Positions 6,687 to 15,080 of a stretch of DNA of 33,417 nucleotides are shown here, piece after piece (the stretch's first letter is position 1; every line of letters starts with the position of its first letter). The notes under the pieces are model-generated. The model saw only the letters and a program-made list of their open reading frames with translations, was not told the origin of the DNA and made no database searches. The stretch comes from an uncultured Clostridia bacterium (GTDB taxonomy: Bacteria > Bacillota > Clostridia > TANB77 > CAG-465). The stretch covers positions 1-33,417 of the forward strand of contig CANRLG010000012.1 of assembly GCA_947631415.1 (NCBI GenBank), in the 5' to 3' direction. The position numbers and the translations under genes are program-made.

Positions 6687-7496
6687 TTATATATTTTCTT
6701 TTAATTCGTTTTCTTTTTTCTTTGCTACTTGCTTCATAATTAAAGCCGATATTGTAGATATAGCTCCAATAACTCCGCATATTATGCATAGAATAAGCAT
6801 ATATCTTACACTAAAATCCATTGTACCACCTAAAAGCATACTGGATATATTTCTCTTAAATATTTTAATTATATACGTTATAACAAATAATATAACTGAA
6901 GAACTAAATAATGCTATTCCTACATTTCCTATAGCTTTATACTTTTGTTCGCTTTCTCTATATAATTTATATATAATAAGTGCAATTAGTAGTATATTGA
7001 AAATTCTATAAATAGTATTAGTATATATAGCATAAATTATTACTATAATTTTTTCATTTTTCCATCCTGAGTTTAATGCATCAGTTACTCTATCTATAAT
7101 TCCTTGATAGTCTTCTCGTTCAAAGCTACTAGCAATAAACTTCTTCTCTTTTTCTTCAACACCTGCTAAATTATTTTCAATTATACCATTTAATTCTTTG
7201 TCTATGTGAAGATTTTTATAGCAATCATTTGTAACATTAAAAATTATGACATTCAAACATTTTTGTGTTATTCTGTCTATATATTTGCTATGCTTTACAT
7301 TATTAAGTATTTCTGTTTGTTGATTTGTATCATAATTGTATAATAACTCTTGCAAAACACTTCCTTGTATATGTTCTTCTGTATATATATCTGATACTGT
7401 TTTAATAACACATATCTGTATACCAAAACTTCCTATTAGAAATACGAATAATATAAAAAGTAAAATGCTATATACTATGTAATTTTTCTTTTTCAT
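6687..7496 (-). CDS. Membrane protein of unknown function with extracytoplasmic domain
   Basis: 269 aa. A positively charged start (MKKKN) is followed by a strong helix at ~8-30, then an ~120-residue Asn/Glu/Lys-rich domain, probably outside the membrane, with two Cys (C80 and C92). Three membrane helices follow (~152-172, 188-212, 230-255), ending in a Lys/Glu-rich cytoplasmic tail. I recognise no family. It starts 13 bp after the stop codon of the SDR gene with GGGGTG as a modest RBS, so the two are co-transcribed. No catalytic motif is visible. A sensor or accessory membrane protein is possible, but the sequence does not say. Confidence 0.7.
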   Translation of the reverse strand: MKKKNYIVYSILLFILFVFLIGSFGIQICVIKTVSDIYTEEHIQGSVLQELLYNYDTNQQTEILNNVKHSKYIDRITQKCLNVIIFNVTNDCYKNLHIDKELNGIIENNLAGVEEKEKKFIASSFEREDYQGIIDRVTDALNSGWKNEKIIVIIYAIYTNTIYRIFNILLIALIIYKLYRESEQKYKAIGNVGIALFSSSVILFVITYIIKIFKRNISSMLLGGTMDFSVRYMLILCIICGVIGAISTISALIMKQVAKKKENELKENI

Positions 7497-7509
7497 TCTT
7501 TACACCCCA

Positions 7510-8247
7510 TTATATTACTAGTCCACCATTTGGGCTTATTACTTGTCCTGTTATGTATCTTGCTTCATAAGAGGCTAAAAATTTAACTGTTGCTGCTACA
7601 TCCTCTACTGCTCCTATTTTTCCAAGAGGTATTTCTTCTGTTAAAACTTTTAGATCTTCTTTTGAAAGAGCTCCTAACATATCTGTAGATATAGCACCTG
7701 GTGCAACCACATTTACTGTAATATTAGATGGTGCAAGTTCCTTTGCAAGTGCTTTACTCATTCCAATTATTGCTGCCTTTGATGTTGAATATGCAACTTC
7801 AAGAGAAGCACCAACCATTCCCCATATAGAAGATATATTAATTATTGTACCATCTTTTCTACTAATCATAGATTTTTGTAATACAGCTTGTGTAGTATTA
7901 AAAACACCAACTATATTTACATTTAACATTCTCTGTATTTCTTCTTGAGTTATATCTATAAATAATTTGTACTCACTTATTCCTGCATTATTAATTAATA
8001 CATCTACTTTTCCATAAGTACCCAAAACATAATCTATCATCTTATCTACTTCTTTTCGATTAGTAACATCTGCTTTAAATATAATAATATTACAACCTTT
8101 TTTCTTTAGTTCTTCACAAAGTTCCTTAGCTTCTTTTTCTGATGTATTATAATTTATACACACATTATATCCACTCATAGCAAATTCCCTTGCTATTGCT
8201 CTACCAATTCCCTTTGCAGCTCCTGTTATTATAGCTGTTTTGTTCAT
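7510..8247 (-). CDS. Short-chain dehydrogenase/reductase, FabG/YmfI-like
   Basis: 245 aa from the ATG at 8247. GGGTGA ends 5 nt upstream, and the GTG three codons earlier is part of that RBS. A classical SDR: the NAD(P) loop is TGAAKGIG (8-15), then NNAG (86-89), the catalytic set Ser140, Tyr153, Lys157, and PGAI after the active site. The segment SIWGMVGASLEVAYSTSKA differs from typical FabG (G..GQ.NY.ASKAG) and resembles the proteins annotated as elongation factor P 5-aminopentanone reductase (YmfI), which reduces the ketone of the EF-P modification. FabG (3-oxoacyl-ACP reductase) remains possible; no other fatty-acid genes are nearby. Promoter at 8265-8293; operon with the membrane protein downstream. 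Confidence 0.8.
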   Translation of the reverse strand: MNKTAIITGAAKGIGRAIAREFAMSGYNVCINYNTSEKEAKELCEELKKKGCNIIIFKADVTNRKEVDKMIDYVLGTYGKVDVLINNAGISEYKLFIDITQEEIQRMLNVNIVGVFNTTQAVLQKSMISRKDGTIINISSIWGMVGASLEVAYSTSKAAIIGMSKALAKELAPSNITVNVVAPGAISTDMLGALSKEDLKVLTEEIPLGKIGAVEDVAATVKFLASYEARYITGQVISPNGGLVI

Positions 8248-8264
8248 AACTATCACCCAAATAA

Positions 8265-8293
8265 ATTTTATAATATAATGAAAGTAATGTCAA
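8265..8293 (-). promoter_or_regulatory. Promoter of the SDR operon
   Basis: Perfect TTGACA (8293-8288), 17 bp, TAAAAT (8270-8265), 17 bp before the ATG. The -35 lies immediately after the U-tract of the terminator of the preceding gene. Confidence 0.65.
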
Positions 8294-8294
8294 C

Positions 8295-8324
8295 ATAAAA
8301 AAGAAGCACTAATGTGCTTCTTTT
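8295..8324 (-). terminator. Terminator of the 43-aa/751-aa operon
   Basis: Minus-strand stem AAAAGAAGCAC (8324-8314) with GTGCTTCTTTT (8309-8299), 11 bp, loop of four (8310-8313), continuing into a T run. It begins 6 bp past the stop codon of the 751-aa gene. Confidence 0.85.
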
Positions 8325-8330
8325 GTTAGT

Positions 8331-10586
8331 TTACTCGACAACTTCTTTGTCATCTTTATTTCTATTTTCTTGAGTTTTTGCCCATTCTTTAGTATCTTCA
8401 TAATTTATATATTCACTCACTTCTCTTTCTCCTTTAGATAATTCTCCTTCAGAAATACTTTTTTGAATATTATTTTTAACTTTTTTTTGAAGATCAGGTG
8501 GCAATTTTTTATATTCTTCTACACTTATTTTATTTTTATTAATTTTTTCAAGTATATCAGCCTCTTTCTCTGCTGAATTTTCAGTTTTCTCAGTTAAAGT
8601 GGATATAAATTCATTTTTTTTATCTTCTTTTTCTTTTTCTACTTCGGCTGATGCATCCTTAATGTGTTCTAACAATGTTCTATCAGTTTTCTTACCATCC
8701 ATTCCTGCTTCAAAATGTTTTTGTTGGCCACCATTTAAATCAATTAATCCACTATTTATATATGAAAGTGTTGTCTTGTCTCCTTTTTCTTTTAGATCTA
8801 AAACCATTCTGTTTAAATCTCTATATGACATATTATTAATTTTTTCTTGAAGTTCATTTATTTCAGCCTTTTCCTCTTCACTAAAATCTTTAAATTTATC
8901 TTCCTCTTTAATATCCTCTTTAGCTTCTGGTAAAATATTCTTATCCTTATTTAAGTATTGGTTTGTTTTTTCTCTAAAATCTGATACTGACAATACTGAA
9001 GCATATTTTTCATTTAATTCTTGATATTCTGGTGAATTTATATAATCCTTTTCGCCTTTCTCAGCTTTAATTATATCTAATTTTTCTTTATATTCTTTCA
9101 TTATCTTATCATACTCTTTAAGTTCTTCACCTTTTTTTACTCTCATACCTAAATATTCTTGAGCAGCCGCTTTTGGAAGAAATTCATTTGCTGCTTTTAA
9201 TAATGCTTTTTTAGTTTTTCCAAATCCTATTTTTTGGAAGAATTTAGCCTTATCTACTTTATCCATTGCATCAAAAATAACTTTTGCTGCCTTAGGATCT
9301 TTTAGAATATCCATTTGCCTACTTTCTTCTCTAGCAAAATTTTTAAGAAGAGCCTTTGCGTTTCTTACGTTCATTGTCTTTTTGGCATCATAACCAATCC
9401 ATGTAAGAGCCTCTTGGGCTGGAGTTATATCACCAAATCTTGCAAATTTATCTTCTTCAACTTGTTCTACTTCTTGAGTTCCTACACTATTTCCCTGTTG
9501 AGAAGGTTCTTGCTGACCATTAATATTTTCACCAGCAACTTGTCCTCCTGCATACATAATTTTTGGACCACCTTGTTGATTTATATTATCTTGGACATAT
9601 GCTCCATTTTGTTGTATATTTTGTCTTGATTGCACTTGTTCTTGCGTAACTGGTTCTTTATTTTCATTCATCAATTCTTCTTTCATCTTTGTGTATTGTT
9701 CTGCAACTTTACCTTCTTTTGGCTCTATTTTTCCAATATCTGGGTGTTGAAACACTAAATCAGGTCCATATATTAAAGACATAGTTTTTATTGCATTTTG
9801 CTTTGAACGTTCATGGTCATCAATTAACTTTTGAATTCTTCCTCCTTTATACTTTCCTGTTTCTTTATCCTCTTTTCCTTTAATAACCTCTTTCATATCA
9901 TCTAATTTTTTCTTTCCTTCTTTGGAACTTTCTATCTCTGTATTTATATTACTTTTTTCATCTTCTAATTGTTTTTTTTCATCTTCTAATTGTTTTCTTT
10001 CATTTTCATCTAACTGAGTATTTGAAAGTTTTTTATCAATTTCATTAATTCTATTTTCTTTATCTAAAAGTTCCTTATTTTTTTCCTCTAATTGATTATT
10101 AATATTAACTAGTTCTGCCTCGATTTCACCAAGTAAATTTTGATACAATGGTATTATACCATCTTCCTCTCTTTTGCTAACATTTCCATTTTCATCAAAA
10201 GCCACAGGAGTTCCATTTAATAAATCTGTTCTTTCAGTTACTTGAGCTTTAATTTCCTTCATAGTACCATCAAGCAAAGCTTTTCTATCTTCTTCACTCA
10301 ATTCAAAATTATCAAATTCTATTCTATTCTCTGTTGGTAAACTCTTTATATCATTGAACTGTATTGGTTCTCCATCACCCTTATACTCTGACTTAGTTTT
10401 TTCATTTATAGCGTTTAGAAATACTTCTTCTTTTTTACTTTTTAATAAATCATAGTTTTTACTCAAAATTTTTTCAATTTTGCCTTTTGCTTCTCTATTA
10501 TTAAATTCTGGTTCTTCTTTTTTGCTATTTTCAATGCTTTTAAATTTATCTTGAATTTTCTTTATATTTTCGCTAAGTTCTGGCAT
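8331..10586 (-). CDS. Large Lys/Glu-rich coiled-coil protein of unknown function
   Basis: A 751-aa soluble protein with no signal peptide, no membrane helix and no Cys. It starts after AAGGAGGG. Layout: N-terminal charged helical region (1-145); long heptad-rich coiled coil (~150-240) containing a tandem repeat of KQLEDEK; helical segment (245-308); Gln/Asn/Gly-rich disordered linker (~310-378); a compact-looking, more hydrophobic Ala/Lys/Phe-rich module (~380-485, with ITPAQEALTWIGYDAKK); then further charged helices to the acidic end. I recognise no catalytic motif or known family. Co-transcribed with a 43-aa protein 26 bp upstream. A structural, scaffold or adaptor role would suit the composition, but this is only inference. 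Phage tail or secreted-effector origin was considered and finds no support in the neighbours. Confidence 0.75.
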   Translation of the reverse strand: MPELSENIKKIQDKFKSIENSKKEEPEFNNREAKGKIEKILSKNYDLLKSKKEEVFLNAINEKTKSEYKGDGEPIQFNDIKSLPTENRIEFDNFELSEEDRKALLDGTMKEIKAQVTERTDLLNGTPVAFDENGNVSKREEDGIIPLYQNLLGEIEAELVNINNQLEEKNKELLDKENRINEIDKKLSNTQLDENERKQLEDEKKQLEDEKSNINTEIESSKEGKKKLDDMKEVIKGKEDKETGKYKGGRIQKLIDDHERSKQNAIKTMSLIYGPDLVFQHPDIGKIEPKEGKVAEQYTKMKEELMNENKEPVTQEQVQSRQNIQQNGAYVQDNINQQGGPKIMYAGGQVAGENINGQQEPSQQGNSVGTQEVEQVEEDKFARFGDITPAQEALTWIGYDAKKTMNVRNAKALLKNFAREESRQMDILKDPKAAKVIFDAMDKVDKAKFFQKIGFGKTKKALLKAANEFLPKAAAQEYLGMRVKKGEELKEYDKIMKEYKEKLDIIKAEKGEKDYINSPEYQELNEKYASVLSVSDFREKTNQYLNKDKNILPEAKEDIKEEDKFKDFSEEEKAEINELQEKINNMSYRDLNRMVLDLKEKGDKTTLSYINSGLIDLNGGQQKHFEAGMDGKKTDRTLLEHIKDASAEVEKEKEDKKNEFISTLTEKTENSAEKEADILEKINKNKISVEEYKKLPPDLQKKVKNNIQKSISEGELSKGEREVSEYINYEDTKEWAKTQENRNKDDKEVVE
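9961..10002. repeat. Two tandem 21-bp units inside the coiled-coil gene
   Basis: Units 9961-9981 and 9982-10002 differ at one base. They encode two copies of the heptad-length KQLEDEK at residues ~199-212 of the 751-aa protein. A likely slippage-prone coiled-coil expansion. Confidence 0.8.
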
Positions 10587-10612
10587 TCTTTTTTCCCTCC
10601 TTATATTAATTA

Positions 10613-10744
10613 TTAATATTTATTAACTAATTCCTTTAAAGAATTTATAAACTCCATATGAGCATCTAGTTCTAATTCATCTTCAAATGGTTTAACCACT
10701 TCCTCAAGTTCATTAAATTTTGCTTGAATTTCTTCAACTGTCAT
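10613..10744 (-). CDS. Small 43-aa acidic helical protein
   Basis: A 43-codon frame with ATG at 10744, preceded by a near-perfect AGGAGGAGATATT ribosome binding site and a good promoter at 10778-10806. The stop is TAA at 10613-10615. The product begins MTVEEIQAKFNELEEVV and ends SLKELVNKY: amphipathic, acidic, probably two short helices, no membrane segment and no Cys. I recognise no family. It is the first gene of an operon with the 751-aa coiled-coil protein, 26 bp downstream. The quality of the RBS and promoter makes it a real gene rather than a leader artefact. It could be a partner or regulator of the large protein. Confidence 0.75.
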   Translation of the reverse strand: MTVEEIQAKFNELEEVVKPFEDELELDAHMEFINSLKELVNKY

Positions 10745-10777
10745 AATATCTCCTCCTATACATTATATTTCAAAAAA

Positions 10778-10806
10778 ATTATATAGTAAAAAAAATATAA
10801 AGTCAA
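10778..10806 (-). promoter_or_regulatory. Promoter of the 43-aa/751-aa operon
   Basis: TTGACT (10806-10801), 17 bp, TATAAT (10783-10778), 33 bp before the ATG. The -35 box is embedded in the downstream arm of the galE terminator hairpin. Confidence 0.7.
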
Positions 10807-10821
10807 TAAAAAATTGACTTT
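10788..10821 (-). terminator. Terminator of galE and the 13-gene polysaccharide operon
   Basis: Arms 10821-10813 (AAAGTCAAT) and 10807-10799 (ATTGACTTT) form a 9-bp stem with a five-T loop, followed after ATA by eight T. It lies 27 bp beyond the galE stop codon. Confidence 0.7.
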
Positions 10822-10848
10822 ATGTAACATAACTATCATATATGTAAT

Positions 10849-11856
10849 TTATTTGTTATTTTTTTCAAAATTCCAAGCATCCTTGCACATATCTTCTAAT
10901 GTTTTAGTTGCGACAAATCCTAATTCTTCTTTTGCTTTCTTAGGGTCTGCATAACATTGTGCTATATCTCCAGGTCTTCTTGGTGCTATCTTATATGGAA
11001 TAGTAATATTATTTGCTTTTTCAAATGCTTTTACCATATCTAAAACACTATATCCTGTTCCAGTACCTAAATTATATATGTGCATTCCTTTTCCATCTTT
11101 ATTCAATTTTTCTAGTGCTTTAACATGTCCTTTTGCAAGGTCAACTACGTGAATATAATCTCTTACACCAGTACCATCTTTAGTGTCATAATCATCACCA
11201 AATACAGAAAGTTGTTCTAATTTTCCTGCAGCTACCTTTTGAATATATGGCATTAAATTAGCAGGAATTCCATTTGGTGATTCACCAATTAATCCACTCT
11301 CATGTGCTCCAATTGGATTGAAGTATCTTAGTATTGCGATATTCCATTCATTATCTGATTTATATAAATCTTGAAGTATATTTTCAACCATTAATTTAGA
11401 TGTTCCATAAGGATTTGTTGTTCCACCAACTTTACTATCTTCTGTAATTGGTACAAATTCAGGGTCTCCATATACTGTAGCAGATGATGAAAATACTAGA
11501 GTTTTTACATTATGTTTTTTCATTTCATCTAATAATACTAATACTGTTGATACATTATTTGTATAATATTCAACTGGTTTTTGTACAGATTCTCCTACGG
11601 CTTTATATGCAGCAAAATCTATAACTGCACTAATTTCATTTTCAGTAAATATTTTTTCTAGGATATTTCTGTCAATCATATTTCCTTCATAAAGTTTAAT
11701 TTCTTTTCCAGTAATTTTTTTTACGTTTTCTAAAGCATCTGGTTTACTATTAGAAAAGTTGTCTAATACTACAATATCATAACCTGCATTTTGTAGTTCA
11801 ACACAAGTATGTGTGCCTATATAACCCGCACCACCTGTTACTAAAATTTTTTGCAT
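10849..11856 (-). CDS. galE: UDP-glucose 4-epimerase
   Basis: 335 aa, the usual GalE length. Extended SDR with the NAD+ loop GGAGYIG (8-14), LDNFSNS (31-37), the catalytic SSSATVYG (123-130) with Ser124/125, Tyr150 and Lys154 in YGTSK, and RYFNPIGAH, a GalE hallmark. It interconverts UDP-Glc and UDP-Gal, and some homologues also use the N-acetyl forms. As the last gene of the polysaccharide operon it most likely provides UDP-Gal (or UDP-GalNAc) to one of the upstream glycosyltransferases rather than serving galactose catabolism, since no galK or galT is present. The RBS is AAGGAGG. The 56-bp gap before it is among the longest in the operon. Confidence 0.92.
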   Translation of the reverse strand: MQKILVTGGAGYIGTHTCVELQNAGYDIVVLDNFSNSKPDALENVKKITGKEIKLYEGNMIDRNILEKIFTENEISAVIDFAAYKAVGESVQKPVEYYTNNVSTVLVLLDEMKKHNVKTLVFSSSATVYGDPEFVPITEDSKVGGTTNPYGTSKLMVENILQDLYKSDNEWNIAILRYFNPIGAHESGLIGESPNGIPANLMPYIQKVAAGKLEQLSVFGDDYDTKDGTGVRDYIHVVDLAKGHVKALEKLNKDGKGMHIYNLGTGTGYSVLDMVKAFEKANNITIPYKIAPRRPGDIAQCYADPKKAKEELGFVATKTLEDMCKDAWNFEKNNK

Positions 11857-11912
11857 TTATATTCCTCCTTAAACTTAAATAATTATGTTATATGAAAATT
11901 TAAAAAGCTTAT

Positions 11913-12794
11913 TTACTTTTTAAATATTTTTCTTATTGGAACTTCTATAAATAGTTCAATTTTTCTAATAAATCTCAATATATTAAACAATATAATTAAA
12001 GGTAAATGTATGTTATTATATTCTTTTTGATAATATATTTTACTATCAAAAAGTATATCCATTTTTTTAAACATATTCATCATCTTACCAATAGTTTGAC
12101 TTTCGTAATGCATAAATTTTAAATTATTTAATATATGGATTTCTAACCCTATCTTTTTTAATCTAGCACCTAAAATATCTTCTTCATAGAAAAGAAAAGT
12201 ATTTTCATCTAAAAAGTCTATTTTTTTTAATGAATCATATTTAGCTATAAAAAATGAACCTGCTACACAATCTACTTTTAAATCTTCTTGCATATATTCT
12301 TTTTTAGAATACTCTCCTTTTTTCATAAAAGGATACATAAGAAATTCTGTTATTCTTGTAGAATTAGCAATATCTATTAATGGTTTTCTAGTTTTCCAAG
12401 CTGCTCTTCTTGCAGGACCACTAACAAAATGCATTCTTGGAGAGACAACAGCTACCTTATTATGTTCTTTTAAATAATCTAAACATTTAATTAGTGTATC
12501 TTCATCTACAAATACATCTGGATTAGATATTGCTACATATTCATAATTGCCTACTTTCTCTAAATATTTTAAGCCCAAATTATTTCCATAAGCATATCCT
12601 CCATTTTTTTCAGAAGATAAAACTTCTACTTTTTCAGACTCAACACTTTTAAGAATTTTAATTTCATCATTCAATGTAGAATCATTATCCACTATTATAA
12701 TTTTATCTATAATATCATATTCTTTTATTGTATTAACATATTTTAACGTATTTTCATGGTCATTATAATTAAGTACAATAACTGCAAATTTCAT
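11913..12794 (-). CDS. GT2 glycosyltransferase, rhamnosyltransferase-like
   Basis: 293 aa. A GT-A fold: VIVLNYND (5-12), VDNDS (35-39), the GGYAYGNN nucleotide-sugar loop (65-72) and NPDV (91-94) in place of the DxD motif, then DCVAGSFFIAK and LDE..FLFYEEDI, a pattern shared with WbbL/RfbF-type dTDP-rhamnose:glycan rhamnosyltransferases. The ~35 C-terminal residues are hydrophobic and basic and probably lie on the membrane. Given the rml operon next door, rhamnosyl transfer is the best guess; the acceptor and linkage are unknown. It lies 11 bp after the deacetylase gene, with AAAGGAG as RBS. Confidence 0.8.
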   Translation of the reverse strand: MKFAVIVLNYNDHENTLKYVNTIKEYDIIDKIIIVDNDSTLNDEIKILKSVESEKVEVLSSEKNGGYAYGNNLGLKYLEKVGNYEYVAISNPDVFVDEDTLIKCLDYLKEHNKVAVVSPRMHFVSGPARRAAWKTRKPLIDIANSTRITEFLMYPFMKKGEYSKKEYMQEDLKVDCVAGSFFIAKYDSLKKIDFLDENTFLFYEEDILGARLKKIGLEIHILNNLKFMHYESQTIGKMMNMFKKMDILFDSKIYYQKEYNNIHLPLIILFNILRFIRKIELFIEVPIRKIFKK

Positions 12795-12805
12795 TTTATT
12801 CTCCT

Positions 12806-13666
12806 TTAATTTATATTTACCATGGATTTCTCACAATAATTTATAAATGTATCCAAACTCATACTACGCATAGCATAAATTCTTGGTATTAGATATAAAT
12901 TTGATTTACTACTATAATTAAATACTCCACCATCCATAAGTAATCCATATTTATAATTTTTTGATGCTATGTCAAGTACAGTTGAATTTTGTCTTCCTGA
13001 TGGATAACAAATAACTTTAGAATCTACATCTAAATTATCTTTTAAGAATTTCTTAGAATTAACCAATTCATTTTCAATCTCATCTGCAGATAGTTCATTT
13101 AAGTATGGATGTGATAATGTATGTGAATCTAGTTCTACAAGTCCACTATCTTTCATTTCTTTTAATTCATCCAAAGTACAATATCCAGGTGTTCCTATTA
13201 AATCTATTATTATATACATACAAAACTTCATATTTAATTCTTTAGCAATAGGAAAAGCAATATTATATACATCTTCCCATCCATCATCGAAAGTTAAAAT
13301 AACTGGTTTATTATAATGTTGTAAAGAATCTAATTCTGATACAAAAATAACATCATAATTATTTTCATGTAAATAATCCATTTGTTTTCTTAGTTCCAAA
13401 GGTTTAACCATATTTTCAGGATACATATAATCACCTGTATCATCTTTTATCCAATGGTACATAAAAATTGGTACATTTGCATTTATTTCATAATCAGAAG
13501 TTTGTTCTATTTTAACATTGTTTTTATCTTCATCAAATTCTTTTATAACATTAGTATCTAATAAATTTATTTTTTTTATAAAAAATGGTTTTATTAAAAA
13601 AATGCTCATAACTATTAAGCATACACTAACTATTAATATGCTTATTGAATAAAACTTTTTTTTCAT
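12806..13666 (-). CDS. Membrane-anchored polysaccharide deacetylase (NodB/CE4 fold)
   Basis: 286 aa. An uncleaved-type N-terminal helix (~8-26) anchors a CE4 domain outside the cell. Motif 1 TFDDGW (125-130) gives the catalytic Asp127 and metal ligand Asp128. Motif 2 SHTLSHPYL (181-189) supplies the metal ligands His182 and His186. Motif 3 is CYPSGRQN (220-227), the variant found in IcaB/PgaB-like enzymes rather than RxPY. VPIFMYHWI near the start of the domain is also typical of that group. It probably removes N- or O-acetyl groups from the exported polysaccharide or peptidoglycan. Its place inside the operon favours the polysaccharide made here. Confidence 0.85.
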   Translation of the reverse strand: MKKKFYSISILIVSVCLIVMSIFLIKPFFIKKINLLDTNVIKEFDEDKNNVKIEQTSDYEINANVPIFMYHWIKDDTGDYMYPENMVKPLELRKQMDYLHENNYDVIFVSELDSLQHYNKPVILTFDDGWEDVYNIAFPIAKELNMKFCMYIIIDLIGTPGYCTLDELKEMKDSGLVELDSHTLSHPYLNELSADEIENELVNSKKFLKDNLDVDSKVICYPSGRQNSTVLDIASKNYKYGLLMDGGVFNYSSKSNLYLIPRIYAMRSMSLDTFINYCEKSMVNIN

Positions 13667-13691
13667 TTAAAATAACACCTCATATTCTAAA

Positions 13692-14636
13692 CTATTTATC
13701 TATATTTATAGTTTTAGAGATAATATATTGTGGTCTTCCTTTACTTTCATCATAAATTCTTCCAATGTATTCAGAGATTATCCATAAAGATGTAAGTTGT
13801 ACACCTGAGAAGAAAGTAATGCATACCATAATAGATGTCCAACCTGCAGTAAGTCCATTAAATTTTAGTATGTATGCAAGTAATGCATATATCATAATTC
13901 CTATTGAAATTAATATACTTACAATTCCAAGCATACCAATTATTTTTAATGGTTTTGTTGAAAAGCTAATAATTCCATCAGAAGCTAGTTTTAACATTTT
14001 CTTTAGTGGATATTTTGTTTTTCCAGCAAATCTTTCTTTTCTTTCATATTCAAAAGCATATTGTTTATATCCTACCCAACTAAATAATCCTCTTAAAAAT
14101 TTATTATGTTCTGGTAATGAATTTATTGTTTCAACAACTTTTTTATCTACTAATCTGAAATCTCCAGTATCTTTAGGTATATCTACATCTGAGAAGAAAT
14201 TTAAAGTTTTATAAAACATCTTTGCTGTAAACAATTTAAAGAAAGATTCTCCATCTCTTTTCTTTCTTTTACCATATATTACTTCATATCCTTCTTCCCA
14301 TTTTTTTAACATATCTCCTATAAGCTCAGGTGGGTCTTGTAAATCTGCATCAATTATGCAAACTGCATCTCCTGTAACATATTTTAATCCAGCTGTTACT
14401 GCACATTGGTGTCCAAAATTTCTAGCAAAAGATATTACTTTTACATTTTTATCATCTTTTGCAATATCTTCTAATATTTCTAATGTTTTATCTTTACTAC
14501 CATCATTTACAAATACCATTTCATATTCATAATTTTCTAGTTCACTTAGAACTTTTTTCATTCTATTATAACATTCTCTTGCTACTTCTTCTTCATAATA
14601 CATAGGTATTACAACAGATATTTTTTTATCTTTCAT
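13692..14636 (-). CDS. GtrB-type polyprenyl-phosphate glycosyltransferase (GT2)
   Basis: 314 aa. GT2 domain (~5-225): VVIPMYYEEE, VNDGSKD (43-49), ARNFGHQCA and the metal-binding DADLQDPP (96-103), TGDFRLVD; then two membrane helices (~232-255 and 265-290). This is the GtrB/YkcC/ArnC layout: transfer of a hexose from a nucleotide sugar to undecaprenyl phosphate on the cytoplasmic face. It is followed upstream in the operon by GtrA and two GT-C proteins, which together form the three-part system used to decorate polysaccharides outside the membrane. The sugar is probably Glc, Gal or a derivative; the sequence does not fix it. RBS AAGGGGAG. Confidence 0.88.
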   Translation of the reverse strand: MKDKKISVVIPMYYEEEVARECYNRMKKVLSELENYEYEMVFVNDGSKDKTLEILEDIAKDDKNVKVISFARNFGHQCAVTAGLKYVTGDAVCIIDADLQDPPELIGDMLKKWEEGYEVIYGKRKKRDGESFFKLFTAKMFYKTLNFFSDVDIPKDTGDFRLVDKKVVETINSLPEHNKFLRGLFSWVGYKQYAFEYERKERFAGKTKYPLKKMLKLASDGIISFSTKPLKIIGMLGIVSILISIGIMIYALLAYILKFNGLTAGWTSIMVCITFFSGVQLTSLWIISEYIGRIYDESKGRPQYIISKTINIDK

Positions 14637-14663
14637 TTTTACTTCTCCCCTTCATATTACATA

Positions 14664-15080
14664 TTATTTATTATCTTTAAAAATAATAAATTTACTAAGT
14701 ACATAATTTACTATTATAACTATTACATTTGATATTATTTTTACAATTAAATCATTTATTCCCATTACATCAGCCATTACATACAATATAAGCATATCCA
14801 ATAATAATGAAAATACTCTTGCCATCATGAATTTAAAGCCCTCTTTAGCAACTATCTTTATAGATAAATCCTTACTATTAAAGACTATAAGTTTATTTGT
14901 TACAAAAGCAAAGATAACTGATAAAAGCCATGCTATCAAATTACTTATAAAAATGTCAACACCAAATAGTCTAGTAAATAAGATATAAGATACATAATTA
15001 ACTAATGTAGTTAAAACGCCAAATATTCCGTAATTTATTATCTCTTTGTACTTTATAAATAAATTTTTTATCTTGTCCAA
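14664..15080 (-). CDS. GtrA-family membrane protein (TTG start)
   Basis: 138 aa from the TTG at 15080, preceded by GAGGAGGGAGATAGG; the open frame reaches 16 codons further upstream but without an RBS. Four membrane helices, with NYGIFGVLTTLVNYVSY at the start and FVTNKLIVFNSKD in the middle, are the signature of the GtrA family, thought to flip undecaprenyl-phosphate-hexose to the outer leaflet. Partner of the GtrB-type transferase 27 bp downstream. Belongs with the GT-C genes encoded just upstream in the same operon. A short family member of normal length (110-150 aa). Confidence 0.85.
   Translation of the reverse strand: MDKIKNLFIKYKEIINYGIFGVLTTLVNYVSYILFTRLFGVDIFISNLIAWLLSVIFAFVTNKLIVFNSKDLSIKIVAKEGFKFMMARVFSLLLDMLILYVMADVMGINDLIVKIISNVIVIIVNYVLSKFIIFKDNK

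Noticed and set aside
9961-10002. Short tandem repeat considered as a CRISPR or regulatory repeat
   Set aside because: Only two 21-bp units, no spacers, in frame inside a coiled-coil coding region; a heptad duplication explains it.
10849-11856. galE as part of a galactose-use (Leloir) operon
   Set aside because: No galK, galT or galactosidase nearby; it is the last gene of a glycosyltransferase operon.
13765-14214. Plus-strand 149-codon frame opposite the GtrB gene
   Set aside because: Reverse-complement shadow of a gene with a full set of GT2 motifs; no RBS.
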